Assembly (NCBI GenBank): GCA_963743595.1
Contig: CAVURW010000191.1
Span: forward strand, 1 to 22,179
Origin: CAVURW01 sp963743595
GTDB lineage: Bacteria > Verrucomicrobiota > Verrucomicrobiia > Methylacidiphilales > UBA1321
Length of the DNA stretch: 22,179 bases
Direction of reading: 5' to 3'
Of this stretch, positions 1-8,515 are shown in pieces. The stretch's first letter is position 1; the number at the start of each line of letters is the position of its first letter. Position numbers and translations under genes: made by a program. The notes under the pieces are model-generated. The model was not told the DNA's origin. It was given only the letters and a program-made list of their open reading frames with translations, and made no database searches.

Positions 1-543
1 TGCCGATAACAAAAAGAAGAAGAATTGGTTCAAACAGTACACGAGCTTTCCGTTCGGAATTAAAATGGCCTCGGCGTAATCGAAGTTCGGTGAAACGATG
101 GTTGCTTTGGGAAACTCGGTTTTAAGGTAGTCCAGGGTTTTATGATTTCCGGCAAGCTCCAAATCGAAGCCGAGAGTAAGACGTCCGACGAAAAGGATAA
201 TTCCAATGAGCAGAACGTTAGCCCACGCGAGTCCATAATTTGAGCGAATGACGGTCTTTCGGCTGACTGGTCGGGTCGCAACAAACCCGAGCGACGCTGC
301 GGTGATTCGAAATCCGGCAGGATTTAGGTGAGCGCCTGTGGAAAAGAGAACCGATAACAAAATGGGAGTAATCAACGGCGAGTCTAAAGTGGATAGTTCG
401 AGTGCCGCTTCGCATCTCTCCCAAAGCAACGTCGTTACCGGAACAATGGCGATTCCAATAAAAACGGGAATCCAACGAAGCGACCGGAGCTTGAACAGGG
501 TGAGCGCCACGAATTGTCGGTAAGCGGAGGGGTAAGGGGGCAT
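1..543 (-). CDS. ABC-2-type membrane permease, partial (C-terminus off the window)
   Basis: The minus-strand frame is open from an ATG at 543 to the first base of the window, giving 181 codons with no stop; the gene continues to the left. The visible protein begins MPPYPSAYRQFVALTLFKLR and has a hydrophobic segment at about residues 26-43 and others further on. It carries TRPVSRKTVIRSNYG (about residues 90-104), a motif I associate with ABC-2 permease loops; the neighbouring permease has a similar LPLDRVRIYRA. It starts 12 nt after the stop of that permease and shows no clear ribosome-binding site, so translational coupling is likely. Inference: it is the second permease of an ABC exporter with the ATPase at 1416-2336. 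The substrate cannot be told. Confidence 0.75.
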   Translation of the reverse strand, partial: MPPYPSAYRQFVALTLFKLRSLRWIPVFIGIAIVPVTTLLWERCEAALELSTLDSPLITPILLSVLFSTGAHLNPAGFRITAASLGFVATRPVSRKTVIRSNYGLAWANVLLIGIILFVGRLTLGFDLELAGNHKTLDYLKTEFPKATIVSPNFDYAEAILIPNGKLVYCLNQFFFFLLSA

Positions 544-555
544 GGGGCTTTTGGT

Positions 556-1419
556 TTAAGATTCCAACTCTCGCGCGATAAATCGCCGCTCCGACCACAT
601 TTGTGTGGCTACAAATGCGATGAGTAGAAGTGGCCAGAGGATGAATTGATACTGCGCGTACCAAACGAACACAATCGTTCCGAGATTGTGCGGACGCTCC
701 CATCCTGGAATCCAATCCCCGAGATGCAAAATGTCGAAAAGGCCATTGCCTAAGAGGGGCCAGCAGACGCCACAGCCGATGTAGACATAAACCAGTAGCG
801 AGTGCCGTTCTTCGCGATCTATGAGCGCGAGAAAGATTTGGCTGACCATCGCGTAAGCAAGCAAGAGGTACAACTGGCGAAACGCATAAGTGACTCTGCC
901 CCCTGAAATGTCCATAGATCCAGATAATCCGGACACATAAGCCGGTGCGTGGGGGAAGTTCTTGCTCAAATAATCAAGATCCCCGAGCCGATCCATATAC
1001 AGGTGCAGATCCGGGCTGGCGAGCAGGCGTGGAACAAGCATCAAAAGGCCGCACCACACAATGAAAAGGTAAGCGTGGAGATTGAGAGCCCTATAAATGC
1101 GAACGCGATCAAGGGGTAAGGCGAGAAGGAGCGGGATAAAGGAACCGATGTGTCGCCGTAAACGAAATCTACCAGCCAGTGAGCGGCTTGTAAAAAGATA
1201 GACGAAAAGGAATGGGCAAATGAATTGAGCGTCGAGAAAACTTAGAGTGACGGGGTCATTCAGCGGACTGAATGATAAAGATTCGAAACGCGATACTGCG
1301 ATCGAGCCCGCAATCAAAATCGAGCTCACTCCGACCCACAACCACAAGCTTTGATGGAGCTGGAGTTTCAGGAGCAACCAGATCTGTCGGGGTGCCGCTT
1401 GAGCCGCGAGTGCGTTCAT
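556..1419 (-). CDS. ABC transporter membrane permease
   Basis: This is a 287-residue multi-span membrane protein. I chose the ATG at 1419 (MNALAAQAAPRQ). A longer frame starts at 1485, but its extra 22 residues only overlap the ATPase gene, and the ATG at 1419 forms a 4-nt ATGA overlap with the ATPase stop, a common coupling arrangement. Hydrophobic segments lie near residues 24-42, 65-82, 95-110, 118-135, 195-212, 225-245 and 258-280. The loop LPLDRVRIYRA resembles the P-[VL]-x-R motif of ABC-2 permeases and matches the downstream partial permease. No periplasmic binding protein is nearby, so export is more likely than import. Substrate unknown. Confidence 0.75.
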   Translation of the reverse strand: MNALAAQAAPRQIWLLLKLQLHQSLWLWVGVSSILIAGSIAVSRFESLSFSPLNDPVTLSFLDAQFICPFLFVYLFTSRSLAGRFRLRRHIGSFIPLLLALPLDRVRIYRALNLHAYLFIVWCGLLMLVPRLLASPDLHLYMDRLGDLDYLSKNFPHAPAYVSGLSGSMDISGGRVTYAFRQLYLLLAYAMVSQIFLALIDREERHSLLVYVYIGCGVCWPLLGNGLFDILHLGDWIPGWERPHNLGTIVFVWYAQYQFILWPLLLIAFVATQMWSERRFIARELES

Positions 1420-2336
1420 GCACGGGAGAGTTCCACGAAAATGTCTTCCAAGTTCAGGGCATGAACCTCGTGTTGGCAGGCCCAATTGGTGGCCAGTGCA
1501 GCAGGCTGATCGAACGTGGAGGGTCTGTTTTCGAGGCGTAGCGTGAGCGTGAGATCTTTTGAATCTCGGCGCGCGCGCAGGGCGTTTTTCGGAATATCGG
1601 TTTCGCCCGGCAGGCCTTGGTTGAACGAGTGAAATCGGACGATGCGAATCGATTCTTTAAGTGAATCGAGCGGCTCGCTGATTTTGAGCTGACCGTTCAC
1701 GAGAATGCCCACGTGATCAGCGACTCGCTCGAGATCAGAGAGGATGTGCGTGGAGAAAAAAACGGTGGAGGAGATATCGCGGCAGAGGTTCAGGATTTCG
1801 TCCAAGATTTCGCGTCGGGCCACGACATCGAGATTTGCCGCAGGCTCATCCAGAAGCAGGACTTTCGGGCGCGGGGCAATTGCCAGGACAAAGAAGAGGA
1901 GGCGTTGATTTCCCTGCGAAAGCGCGGAGAGACGCTTGCTGGGGTTGATGTTGTGCTTGCCTAGAAGAGAGGAGACGAGTTCGCGATCCCACGCGGGGTA
2001 GAGGCTGGAGCAGAAATCGATAAGATGACCCACGCGCACGGAGTCGGGCACGGGCAGGCTTTCGGACATGTAGCCGAGGTGGATGCGAGTGGACGCGGGC
2101 ATGGTGAAGGGATTGGTGCCAAGCACGTTTACGGTGCCGGAATGCGGTTTAATGAGCCCGGCCAGCAGCTTCAGCGTGGTGGTTTTACCGGAGCCATTTC
2201 GCCCCAGAAACCCGTAGACTTGGCCGAACGGGATTTTCAGCGTTAGGTCGCGCAGCACAGTTTGCGAGCCGTAGGAGCGGGAGGCGTTTTGGATTTGGAT
2301 GGCCGGGATTTCATTAGAGATAGATGTGTGATTCAT
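1416..2336 (-). CDS. ABC transporter ATP-binding protein
   Basis: This is a 306-residue cytoplasmic ATPase subunit that powers the adjacent permeases. It has Walker A GRNGSGKT (45-52), signature LSQGN (139-143, a variant of LSGGQ), Walker B VLLLDEP (159-165) and the H-loop histidine in FFSTHI (His197). The Q-loop position reads GYMSES, without an obvious glutamine. The C-terminal ~90 residues are less conserved, as in drug- or bacitracin-type exporters. The start overlaps the GntR gene by 4 nt (ATGA), and the stop overlaps the next permease in the same way. Regulator, ATPase and permeases in this order match the YtrA-YtrB type of operon, usually linked to cell-envelope stress. The exported compound is unknown. 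Confidence 0.92.
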   Translation of the reverse strand: MNHTSISNEIPAIQIQNASRSYGSQTVLRDLTLKIPFGQVYGFLGRNGSGKTTTLKLLAGLIKPHSGTVNVLGTNPFTMPASTRIHLGYMSESLPVPDSVRVGHLIDFCSSLYPAWDRELVSSLLGKHNINPSKRLSALSQGNQRLLFFVLAIAPRPKVLLLDEPAANLDVVARREILDEILNLCRDISSTVFFSTHILSDLERVADHVGILVNGQLKISEPLDSLKESIRIVRFHSFNQGLPGETDIPKNALRARRDSKDLTLTLRLENRPSTFDQPAALATNWACQHEVHALNLEDIFVELSRA

Positions 2337-2704
2337 AGGTCGTTGAATTTGGAGGAGACGAGCGAAAGGACTTGTTGTTTAGAGAGACCGAGATGCCGCG
2401 CTTCAGCGATGAGTTGAGTTACGGCGGGCTCCAGTTTCGCGGCGACTGCGGCGGGTTCGAGCGACGGGCGGGAGTAGGCCACAAAGGTGCCATGGCCTTG
2501 GCGTGTGACGATAAATTTTTCATTCTCCAGGTTTTTGTAGGCTTTGCTAACGGTGAGCATATTGATCCGGAGTTGTGCGGAGAGATCGCGCACCGAAGGG
2601 AGCTGAGTGCCGTCGATCCATTCTCCTGAAAGGATGCGGTGCTTGAGTTGGTTTTGGAGTTGTAAGTAGAGCGGGACTCCGGAGTTGGCGTTGAGGAAGA
2701 ACAT
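2333..2704 (-). CDS. GntR-family regulator, YtrA type
   Basis: This is a 123-residue DNA-binding regulator. The N-terminal winged helix-turn-helix spans about residues 10-75 (PLYLQLQNQLKHRILSGEW, then LPSVRDLSAQLRINMLTVSK, and the wing motif GHGTFV at 71-76). Only about 45 residues follow, too few for a FadR or UTRA ligand domain. This short form is typical of the YtrA subfamily, which controls a co-transcribed ABC transporter. The gene is first in the operon and overlaps the ATPase by 4 nt. Its ATG at 2704 follows a candidate operator (2705-2723) directly, with no room for a Shine-Dalgarno site, so the transcript may be leaderless. Likely autorepressor of the operon. Confidence 0.9.
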   Translation of the reverse strand: MFFLNANSGVPLYLQLQNQLKHRILSGEWIDGTQLPSVRDLSAQLRINMLTVSKAYKNLENEKFIVTRQGHGTFVAYSRPSLEPAAVAAKLEPAVTQLIAEARHLGLSKQQVLSLVSSKFNDL

Positions 2705-2723
2705 CTACAGTATTAGTACACTA
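2705..2723 (-). promoter_or_regulatory. Candidate YtrA/GntR operator overlapping the promoter
   Basis: Read on the minus strand this is TAGTGTACTAATACTGTAG, ending one base before the GntR start codon. It contains the imperfect inverted repeat AGTGT-ACTA-ATACT (arms match at 4 of 5 positions). The AGTGTA half resembles half-sites reported for Bacillus YtrA. A possible -35 TTGCTA lies just upstream, 17 nt before TACTGT. The position suggests autoregulation. Binding and the start of transcription are inferred. Confidence 0.45.
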
Positions 2724-2784
2724 TGCCGGTAGCAATAACGGGCAAGGAGAATCACTTTGAGCATTAGGTTTAAAAGATGTTCTT

Positions 2785-4320
2785 ATGGATTTAATTGTTT
2801 TTGCGAAGGCGTTTACCTATCAAAAGAGAATGCGCCGCGTGTTGATACTCATTGCGTTTCTTTGTTTACAAAGCATTGCTTTTGGCTGCGCCGTGATTAA
2901 CCCAGCGCTAATCACGGCACGATCCTTTATTGATGGGGAATCGGCTGTGATCCTCTGGGACTCTCAGACGCACACAGAACATTTTATTCGGCAGGCGGGT
3001 TTTTCTACATCGGCTACGCAATTGGGTTTTTTAGTTCCCGTTCCTTCCGTGCCTGAATTGGCGGAGGCCGACCCGAAAATCTTCGAAATGGCCGTCCAGG
3101 TCTCCGGGCCCCGACACATACCGGCGATCCGCTATCTCCACACGTTTCCAGCAGCGATTGCCTCATTGGCACCCTTGGTTGTTATTGCGCTCGGCAGTCA
3201 TGTGACCAGCGTGTTCTCGGTGATCAATTCGCAATTAATGGTCGCGCAAGAATCGTCAGCGACAGTCGTGGCGACGCAGGATGTCGCGGGTTATCACGCG
3301 ACTGTTTTAGAGGCGGATCGGGTTGATCAGATCGAGCAGTGGTGTAAGGACAACAAATTTGCCTGGCAACCTGCTGACGCCAAGTGGCTGGATCCCTATG
3401 TAAGAAAGCACTGGAAGATCACCGCATTTCAATTGATCAATACGACCCCTGGCGAGGGTTTTGAAAGCCGACTTGTCCGGATGAGTTTTAAGACAGATCA
3501 GCCGTTCTATCCTTACAGTGAACCCGAGGTGCCAGCGGAATCGGCTCCGAGTTACCGTGACTTTCAGGTCTCAATTCTCAGCGACACCTTTATTACGGGA
3601 AAACTGGAAGAAGGCTTAGCCTGGCCGGCAGACGCCAGCTTCTTCGGCCCGAGCAAGCCCGACCCCACAATTACTGATCAATGGCACTTGGAAGATTGGG
3701 CGCATTTAGCAGCCCTTCCAGCAGGTACTCAAATGCCCGCATGTATGTCCACGTACGTAGATCACTCGACGATTCGTCCTGGCCACTCCGACATCATCTT
3801 TTCGGCCGCACCGAGCGTCCAACCGTATCGGCAGAAAATCACCGATACTTCGCTTCCTCCAGATTTCCGAGTTTCGACCCTAGACGCCCTCGGGCTGGCG
3901 ATAGCTGGACTGATTTTCTTTTTCGTCGCCTACGGTTCGCTTCGCGCAATTCAAATCGATTTCGCCATGATGGCTGTTTCCGATCTATCGCAAGTCGCTC
4001 CCCGATCGGCTATTATTATGCGCTTGGATTTCGTTGCTAGGGTGGTGATCATGATCTTCGGGTTCCTTTTTTCGTCGTCCCTCTTTTTCCTGCCGATCCT
4101 CTTTTTTATGAAAGTGAGTAATCTCCTGTGCTACCCCAAGTTTCAGGGTAGACCTAGAGGCTTTCTTCGTCCGCGGTATGGGCTTAGCGGTAAGTTTTCG
4201 GCGATTTGGGTGTTTTTGAGTGCGTGCCTGTACCTGCTCTTGGTTCTAACGATCTCCAAAACGATTGGCGAGCAGTCGCCGGATGATTCGGTAGTTAGTT
4301 ACGAAGCTTCTGAGCACTAA
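2785..4320 (+). CDS. DUF2330-like membrane-anchored secreted protein, copy 1
   Basis: The longest frame gives 511 residues from an ATG at 2785. A second ATG at 2830 (MRRVLILIAFLCLQ) sits just after AAAGAGA and gives a more typical signal peptide, so the true start may be 2830 (496 residues). The signal ends near IAFG-CA. The N-terminal domain holds ILWDSQTHTEHFI and LGFLVPVPSVPELAEADPKI, a pattern I associate with DUF2330 proteins. A central block (about 165-219) contains AGYHATVL and KHWKITAFQLIN. Three hydrophobic segments follow near residues 370-390, 417-442 and 473-489. The bulk is predicted extracytoplasmic, held by the C-terminal membrane segments. Its paralogue starts 12 nt downstream, so the two are probably co-transcribed. 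Function unknown. Confidence 0.8.
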   Translation: MDLIVFAKAFTYQKRMRRVLILIAFLCLQSIAFGCAVINPALITARSFIDGESAVILWDSQTHTEHFIRQAGFSTSATQLGFLVPVPSVPELAEADPKIFEMAVQVSGPRHIPAIRYLHTFPAAIASLAPLVVIALGSHVTSVFSVINSQLMVAQESSATVVATQDVAGYHATVLEADRVDQIEQWCKDNKFAWQPADAKWLDPYVRKHWKITAFQLINTTPGEGFESRLVRMSFKTDQPFYPYSEPEVPAESAPSYRDFQVSILSDTFITGKLEEGLAWPADASFFGPSKPDPTITDQWHLEDWAHLAALPAGTQMPACMSTYVDHSTIRPGHSDIIFSAAPSVQPYRQKITDTSLPPDFRVSTLDALGLAIAGLIFFFVAYGSLRAIQIDFAMMAVSDLSQVAPRSAIIMRLDFVARVVIMIFGFLFSSSLFFLPILFFMKVSNLLCYPKFQGRPRGFLRPRYGLSGKFSAIWVFLSACLYLLLVLTISKTIGEQSPDDSVVSYEASEH

Positions 4321-4332
4321 CCGTTCAACATC

Positions 4333-5844
4333 ATGCGCATCCTGAAAATCTCATTAATCCTCATAGCGCTGACTCAGGATCCGGCGCTCGGGTGCGCCAC
4401 TGTGATTCTCGGAGATGAAGCAGATCAATCCACTTCCATTTACGACGAAGCCGCAGTCATTATTTGGGACTCGAAAACCCAAACGGAGCATTTTATCCGT
4501 AGGGTAGAGTTTGAGAGCGGTGCTAAGCAAATCGGATTTCTGGTTCCCACGCCCACGGTTCCGGAGTTGGTGGAGGTGGAGCCGAAAATATTCGATTTGG
4601 CAAATGACATCTCCGCGCCACACATTGTCCCACCGAAGAAAAATGTAGGTCTGTTACCTGCTGCGTTGCTCGCGACTGTGCCGTTATTCGACCTCTCTGT
4701 ACTTGGCTACTACCGATGCTTTCATTATCCGGGCGTCTCGCTGAGCGCGGACAGCCTTCCGGGAGAGGATTATCCAGTGCGAGAGTTGGTTAAGGAGGAT
4801 GTGGCAGGGTATCACGCCACCGTTTTAGACGCAGACAATGTCACTCAAGTTCAAGATTGGTGTAAGCAGAAAAATTTTGCCTGGCAACCTGCGGACGCGG
4901 CTTGGCTGGGGCCGTACGTGAAGAAACACTGGAAAATTACTGCTTTCCAGTTGATTAATCCCCAAAAGGGGCACTTTTTTGAACCGCGGCTTGTACGCCT
5001 TAGCTTTAAAACCGCTCAACCGTTCTATCCTTATAGCGAACCTGCAAGTTCCCGGGAACCCGAATATTACGAAGGTTCTTTGGAAACGGTCCGTTCCCTC
5101 ACGGTCTCGATCCTGAGCGATACCTACACGACGGGAGCGCTGGAGGAAGGTCTGAATTGGCCCGCTACCGCACGTTACTATGGCTCGACACAGCCTACCA
5201 CCACTTCATGGGACAAGGCGGCTTGGAACCGTTTGGCAGGATCCATCGAAAATGTGCCGCCGTATATGTCGACGTATTACGATAAGTCTATTGTACGGGC
5301 GGGCCACTCGGATCTCATTTTTTCGCCGACGCTCTTTCAAGGAGCGTATCGAGAGGAGGAGACGGATGTCTGGCTGCAACCCGTCGTCCAAGCCGATTTC
5401 TGGGATCTTCTCGGCGGCACTCTTTTTTTTGGTGTTTTTTCTATGCTTGTTTACGGTTCAAATCGTGCCGTTCGACTCGATACTTATGCCAAAAAGGTTC
5501 CCGACCTTTCGCAGATGCCGGCCAGATCCGCGCCCGTCAGAGAGATGGATACGGTAGCCGCTATCGTGATTAGAATATTTGGAATTATCTTCTCTGCTTC
5601 CTTCTTTTTCCTGACCTACAGGTACTTCGCTAAGGTAAGCAATCTTCTGGTCTACCACAAATTTATCGGGAGCGAACCGTGGAATTCATATCACCCGAAA
5701 TCGAGTTTAAGCGGCGCATTTTCAGCATCTCTCGTTCTACTAAGCGCCGTGTTGTACTTACTGCTTTTGATAGGGGCGTCCATTGAAGTTAACCTTATTT
5801 TTCCTGAGTTAATTAAGGATTTCCAGGTTTTATCGGGAACGTGA
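4333..5844 (+). CDS. DUF2330-like membrane-anchored secreted protein, copy 2
   Basis: This 503-residue protein is a tandem paralogue of the gene just upstream. The signal peptide is MRILKISLILIALTQ followed by DPALG-CA. Shared blocks include IIWDSKTQTEHFIR, IGFLVPTPTVPELVEVEPKI, DVAGYHATVLDADNV, FAWQPADAAWLGPYVKKHW, QPFYPYSEP and a GHSDLIFSP motif. Three C-terminal membrane segments lie near residues 356-374, 409-428 and 465-481, each followed by a motif also found in copy 1 (VPDLSQMPARSA, KVSNLL, SLSGAFSA). The stretch at about 100-150 differs strongly between the copies. The two proteins may form a heteromer or recognise different ligands; this is inference. No catalytic motif was recognised. 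Confidence 0.8.
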   Translation: MRILKISLILIALTQDPALGCATVILGDEADQSTSIYDEAAVIIWDSKTQTEHFIRRVEFESGAKQIGFLVPTPTVPELVEVEPKIFDLANDISAPHIVPPKKNVGLLPAALLATVPLFDLSVLGYYRCFHYPGVSLSADSLPGEDYPVRELVKEDVAGYHATVLDADNVTQVQDWCKQKNFAWQPADAAWLGPYVKKHWKITAFQLINPQKGHFFEPRLVRLSFKTAQPFYPYSEPASSREPEYYEGSLETVRSLTVSILSDTYTTGALEEGLNWPATARYYGSTQPTTTSWDKAAWNRLAGSIENVPPYMSTYYDKSIVRAGHSDLIFSPTLFQGAYREEETDVWLQPVVQADFWDLLGGTLFFGVFSMLVYGSNRAVRLDTYAKKVPDLSQMPARSAPVREMDTVAAIVIRIFGIIFSASFFFLTYRYFAKVSNLLVYHKFIGSEPWNSYHPKSSLSGAFSASLVLLSAVLYLLLLIGASIEVNLIFPELIKDFQVLSGT

Positions 5845-5887
5845 AATTTTAGTGCAACTTTTTTTGGGGTCGACGGTTAGTGAGCCT

Positions 5888-8515
5888 ATGACGAAACTGT
5901 CCTCCAGCGTTCTGCTCCCTTTCCTCTGTTCCCTGGTTATTCCCGCGTTTGCCGGTGATCTGCCTCCAACTGTCTACCCAGGGCTACGAGGCACCGACGG
6001 AAATCTCTTGCCCTGTGTGGCCGATCACCTGGGCCAGGATATCCACGATTTCAATTTGCCAATCGATACGGAGCTGATTAAGCGCCGGAATAATTTCGGG
6101 TACTCGGATGACGACATCCAGAAATACTTCAGTATTCAACTGCACATGACTCTGGATGAAACGGGGCTGGATTCGTCGTACTTGAAGCCGGTTCCACCGC
6201 CGGGCGTACACCCGCGCGTGATCTTTAATCCTGAAGATGTACCGCTCATTAAGCATCGCCTGGAAACGACGGAAGCCGGGAAATCGGTCGATTCCGCGAT
6301 TCGGGCGCATATCCAAGACATGCTGACGGGACCGAAGGCGCAATTCGGCGCGATTTACGAGGCGCTCGCAGTCGGTTCACAACAGACGATTGACACGTAC
6401 ACCATGCCCTACAACGAGCTCAAAAAGAAGTACCCTAACGAGACGAGTTTTCCTGCGGCCGATGCCACGAATAATCCGAAGGGCGATAAGCCGTTGGATC
6501 TCGATCGCAATGTGGCCTTCACGACGATGTACGAGGCGTTCCGTTGTTTGATTGATAACGATCAGGATGGGGGCAAGAAAGCCGCAGCGGTGATCACCAC
6601 GTTATCGAAGATCGCCGATATCGGACTCGCTTCCAACATTGCGCATGCGCACAGCCCGGAGGATAAAAACGATTTTCGCGTGGTGGCACAAGGGCCCTCT
6701 TACGAAGGGACAATGGGTCTCGATTACGACTTTGCGTACAACTTCATGACGGCCGATCAACGGGATACCGTGCGGACCTTTTTGACCCACGCCTCCAGCG
6801 GGATGACCTACATCGGTGCTGAAACTTTACGCACGCTGCACACCAGCACGAGCAACTGGATTTCGTGGTCGTCGCGGCTGTTGTTTGTCATTTGCGCAAT
6901 CGAAGGCGAACCCGGTTATGACCCCACCACATACACCCGTGCAGCGAATGCGCAGACCAATTTCATCTACTCCATGTACCCGACAGGTGAGGGCTTTGAG
7001 GGGTGGGGCAAGAATTTCATGTTCTTCGAGCACATGATCATCATGGCCAAGCGCGGGGATGAATCGACCAAGCGCTGGATTCTCGCCAGCACCAGCGTGC
7101 GCGCCGCCTATAACAACTACTTCGTGGCCTCCATGGTTCCTTGGGGTAACGGCTTTACCTTCTGCGATTCGCTTGCGGGATCTGGCGGGAAAATCGCGCG
7201 GAATGCGGACGTGCTTATGTATCACGCTCTCTTTCCAAAGGACACGTGCGGCGACTTCGTTTATCGCAACCAAATCTCCAGCGATTATTCCTATGTGGGT
7301 GTGAAAAACATCAACACGCACCATCCCTTCTCAACGATGGATTCACTTTGCTGCGCAATTTTCGCTTGCGACATGGATCCGGTCGATCCCGCCAAGGAAT
7401 ACACCCAGGTGATGAATGGGCGACCGCTCACCTATTTCAGTGAAGATACCGGGAACATGATCACCCGCTCCGCATGGGATAAAGATGCACTCTACATGAG
7501 TTACCTCACTCGATGCATTCCCGGTGGACACCAATACTGCGACCGCTCGCATTTCAGCCTCTACGGACTGGGTCGTTTTTGGAGCATCTACCATTTCATG
7601 CGGCAGGTGGGAGCGCAGTATCTCCCGCAAAATCGCTCTGTTCTCACCGCTGACGAATCGGGACCGAGTGTGATGGAAGCACGTTGTGTCGATTTCAACG
7701 ATCAACCGCTCGCCAGCTTCACTACCAGCGATCTTTCGAAGACGTGGGATTACCAAAACAGCGGACTCGTCCGCCCGCCGAGTGGTACGGCGACGGTGCA
7801 GAATCCTTTTTGCTACAACGATTTTCGATTGCATAAGTCACCGTTGACCTGGATGAATTATCAGATCGGCCAACTCCCATCGTGGATCACATCCGAGAAG
7901 CCGGACGCCAAAGATAAAGCCGAGTGGTACAAGGCGTTCGACGTGAAGAAAGCGTTTCGCACGGCCGGGATCGTGCGTGGATCGCACCCGTACGCCCTGA
8001 TTTTGGATGACCTCCAGCTCGACGATAAAGCGCATGCCTACGATTGGGGGATGATCTTGGACGACGACTTGGTAATGGGTTCGGCCAAAACGACGACCGC
8101 TGCTGCGGGTCCCGCCTCTGCCGATATCGTGATTGACGAACAACCGAAACCCGATAAGAACAACCCGAATCCCGAGACCGACCGCCACTTACTGGTACGG
8201 GTGCTCTCGGCCAATGCGCTGGATAATCCGCCGGGTAAAGTCGACAAGCTCAGCGTGCCGAATCCGCCGCAACGGAACATGGAGATCAATAAGCTGCACA
8301 TCACAGCGAACTGTGTCAGTCCCGATTTCAAGATCCTGATGTTCCCGTTCAAAACAGGCCAACCGCTTCCGACAACCACGTGGAACGAGAATCACACCAG
8401 CGTCACGATTGCGTGGCCCGATCAGACCGACACCATCGACTTCGCGACGGCGACCGACGGACACTCCATTGCACACATCACGCGCGCAGGTGCTGAGGTG
8501 ATTACGCTAAAATAG
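5888..8515 (+). CDS. Secreted heparinase II/III- or alginate-lyase-like protein
   Basis: This is 875 residues from the ATG at 5888, which gives a clean signal peptide (MTKLSSSVLLPFLCSLVIPA, cleavage after AFA). A GTG at 5852 would only add 12 residues in front of it. The segment HPRVIFNPEDVPLIKHRLE (108-126) resembles the opening of the alpha/alpha-toroid domain in chondroitin AC, alginate and heparinase-type lyases. SNW (322-324), GEGFEGWGKNFMFFEHMI and GGHQYCDRSHFSLYG (546-560) also resemble that fold; the last looks like the conserved His/Asp block before the beta-sandwich. The remaining C-terminal part would be the beta domain. Predicted role: cleavage of an acidic polysaccharide outside the cytoplasm. 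Substrate and catalytic residues cannot be assigned. Its stop abuts the stop of the opposite-strand gene. Confidence 0.65.
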   Translation: MTKLSSSVLLPFLCSLVIPAFAGDLPPTVYPGLRGTDGNLLPCVADHLGQDIHDFNLPIDTELIKRRNNFGYSDDDIQKYFSIQLHMTLDETGLDSSYLKPVPPPGVHPRVIFNPEDVPLIKHRLETTEAGKSVDSAIRAHIQDMLTGPKAQFGAIYEALAVGSQQTIDTYTMPYNELKKKYPNETSFPAADATNNPKGDKPLDLDRNVAFTTMYEAFRCLIDNDQDGGKKAAAVITTLSKIADIGLASNIAHAHSPEDKNDFRVVAQGPSYEGTMGLDYDFAYNFMTADQRDTVRTFLTHASSGMTYIGAETLRTLHTSTSNWISWSSRLLFVICAIEGEPGYDPTTYTRAANAQTNFIYSMYPTGEGFEGWGKNFMFFEHMIIMAKRGDESTKRWILASTSVRAAYNNYFVASMVPWGNGFTFCDSLAGSGGKIARNADVLMYHALFPKDTCGDFVYRNQISSDYSYVGVKNINTHHPFSTMDSLCCAIFACDMDPVDPAKEYTQVMNGRPLTYFSEDTGNMITRSAWDKDALYMSYLTRCIPGGHQYCDRSHFSLYGLGRFWSIYHFMRQVGAQYLPQNRSVLTADESGPSVMEARCVDFNDQPLASFTTSDLSKTWDYQNSGLVRPPSGTATVQNPFCYNDFRLHKSPLTWMNYQIGQLPSWITSEKPDAKDKAEWYKAFDVKKAFRTAGIVRGSHPYALILDDLQLDDKAHAYDWGMILDDDLVMGSAKTTTAAAGPASADIVIDEQPKPDKNNPNPETDRHLLVRVLSANALDNPPGKVDKLSVPNPPQRNMEINKLHITANCVSPDFKILMFPFKTGQPLPTTTWNENHTSVTIAWPDQTDTIDFATATDGHSIAHITRAGAEVITLK

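Noticed and set aside
6827..7834. Long minus-strand frames (165 and 163 residues) inside the lyase-like gene
   Set aside because: They are antisense shadows of a continuous 875-residue gene with a signal peptide and family-like motifs.
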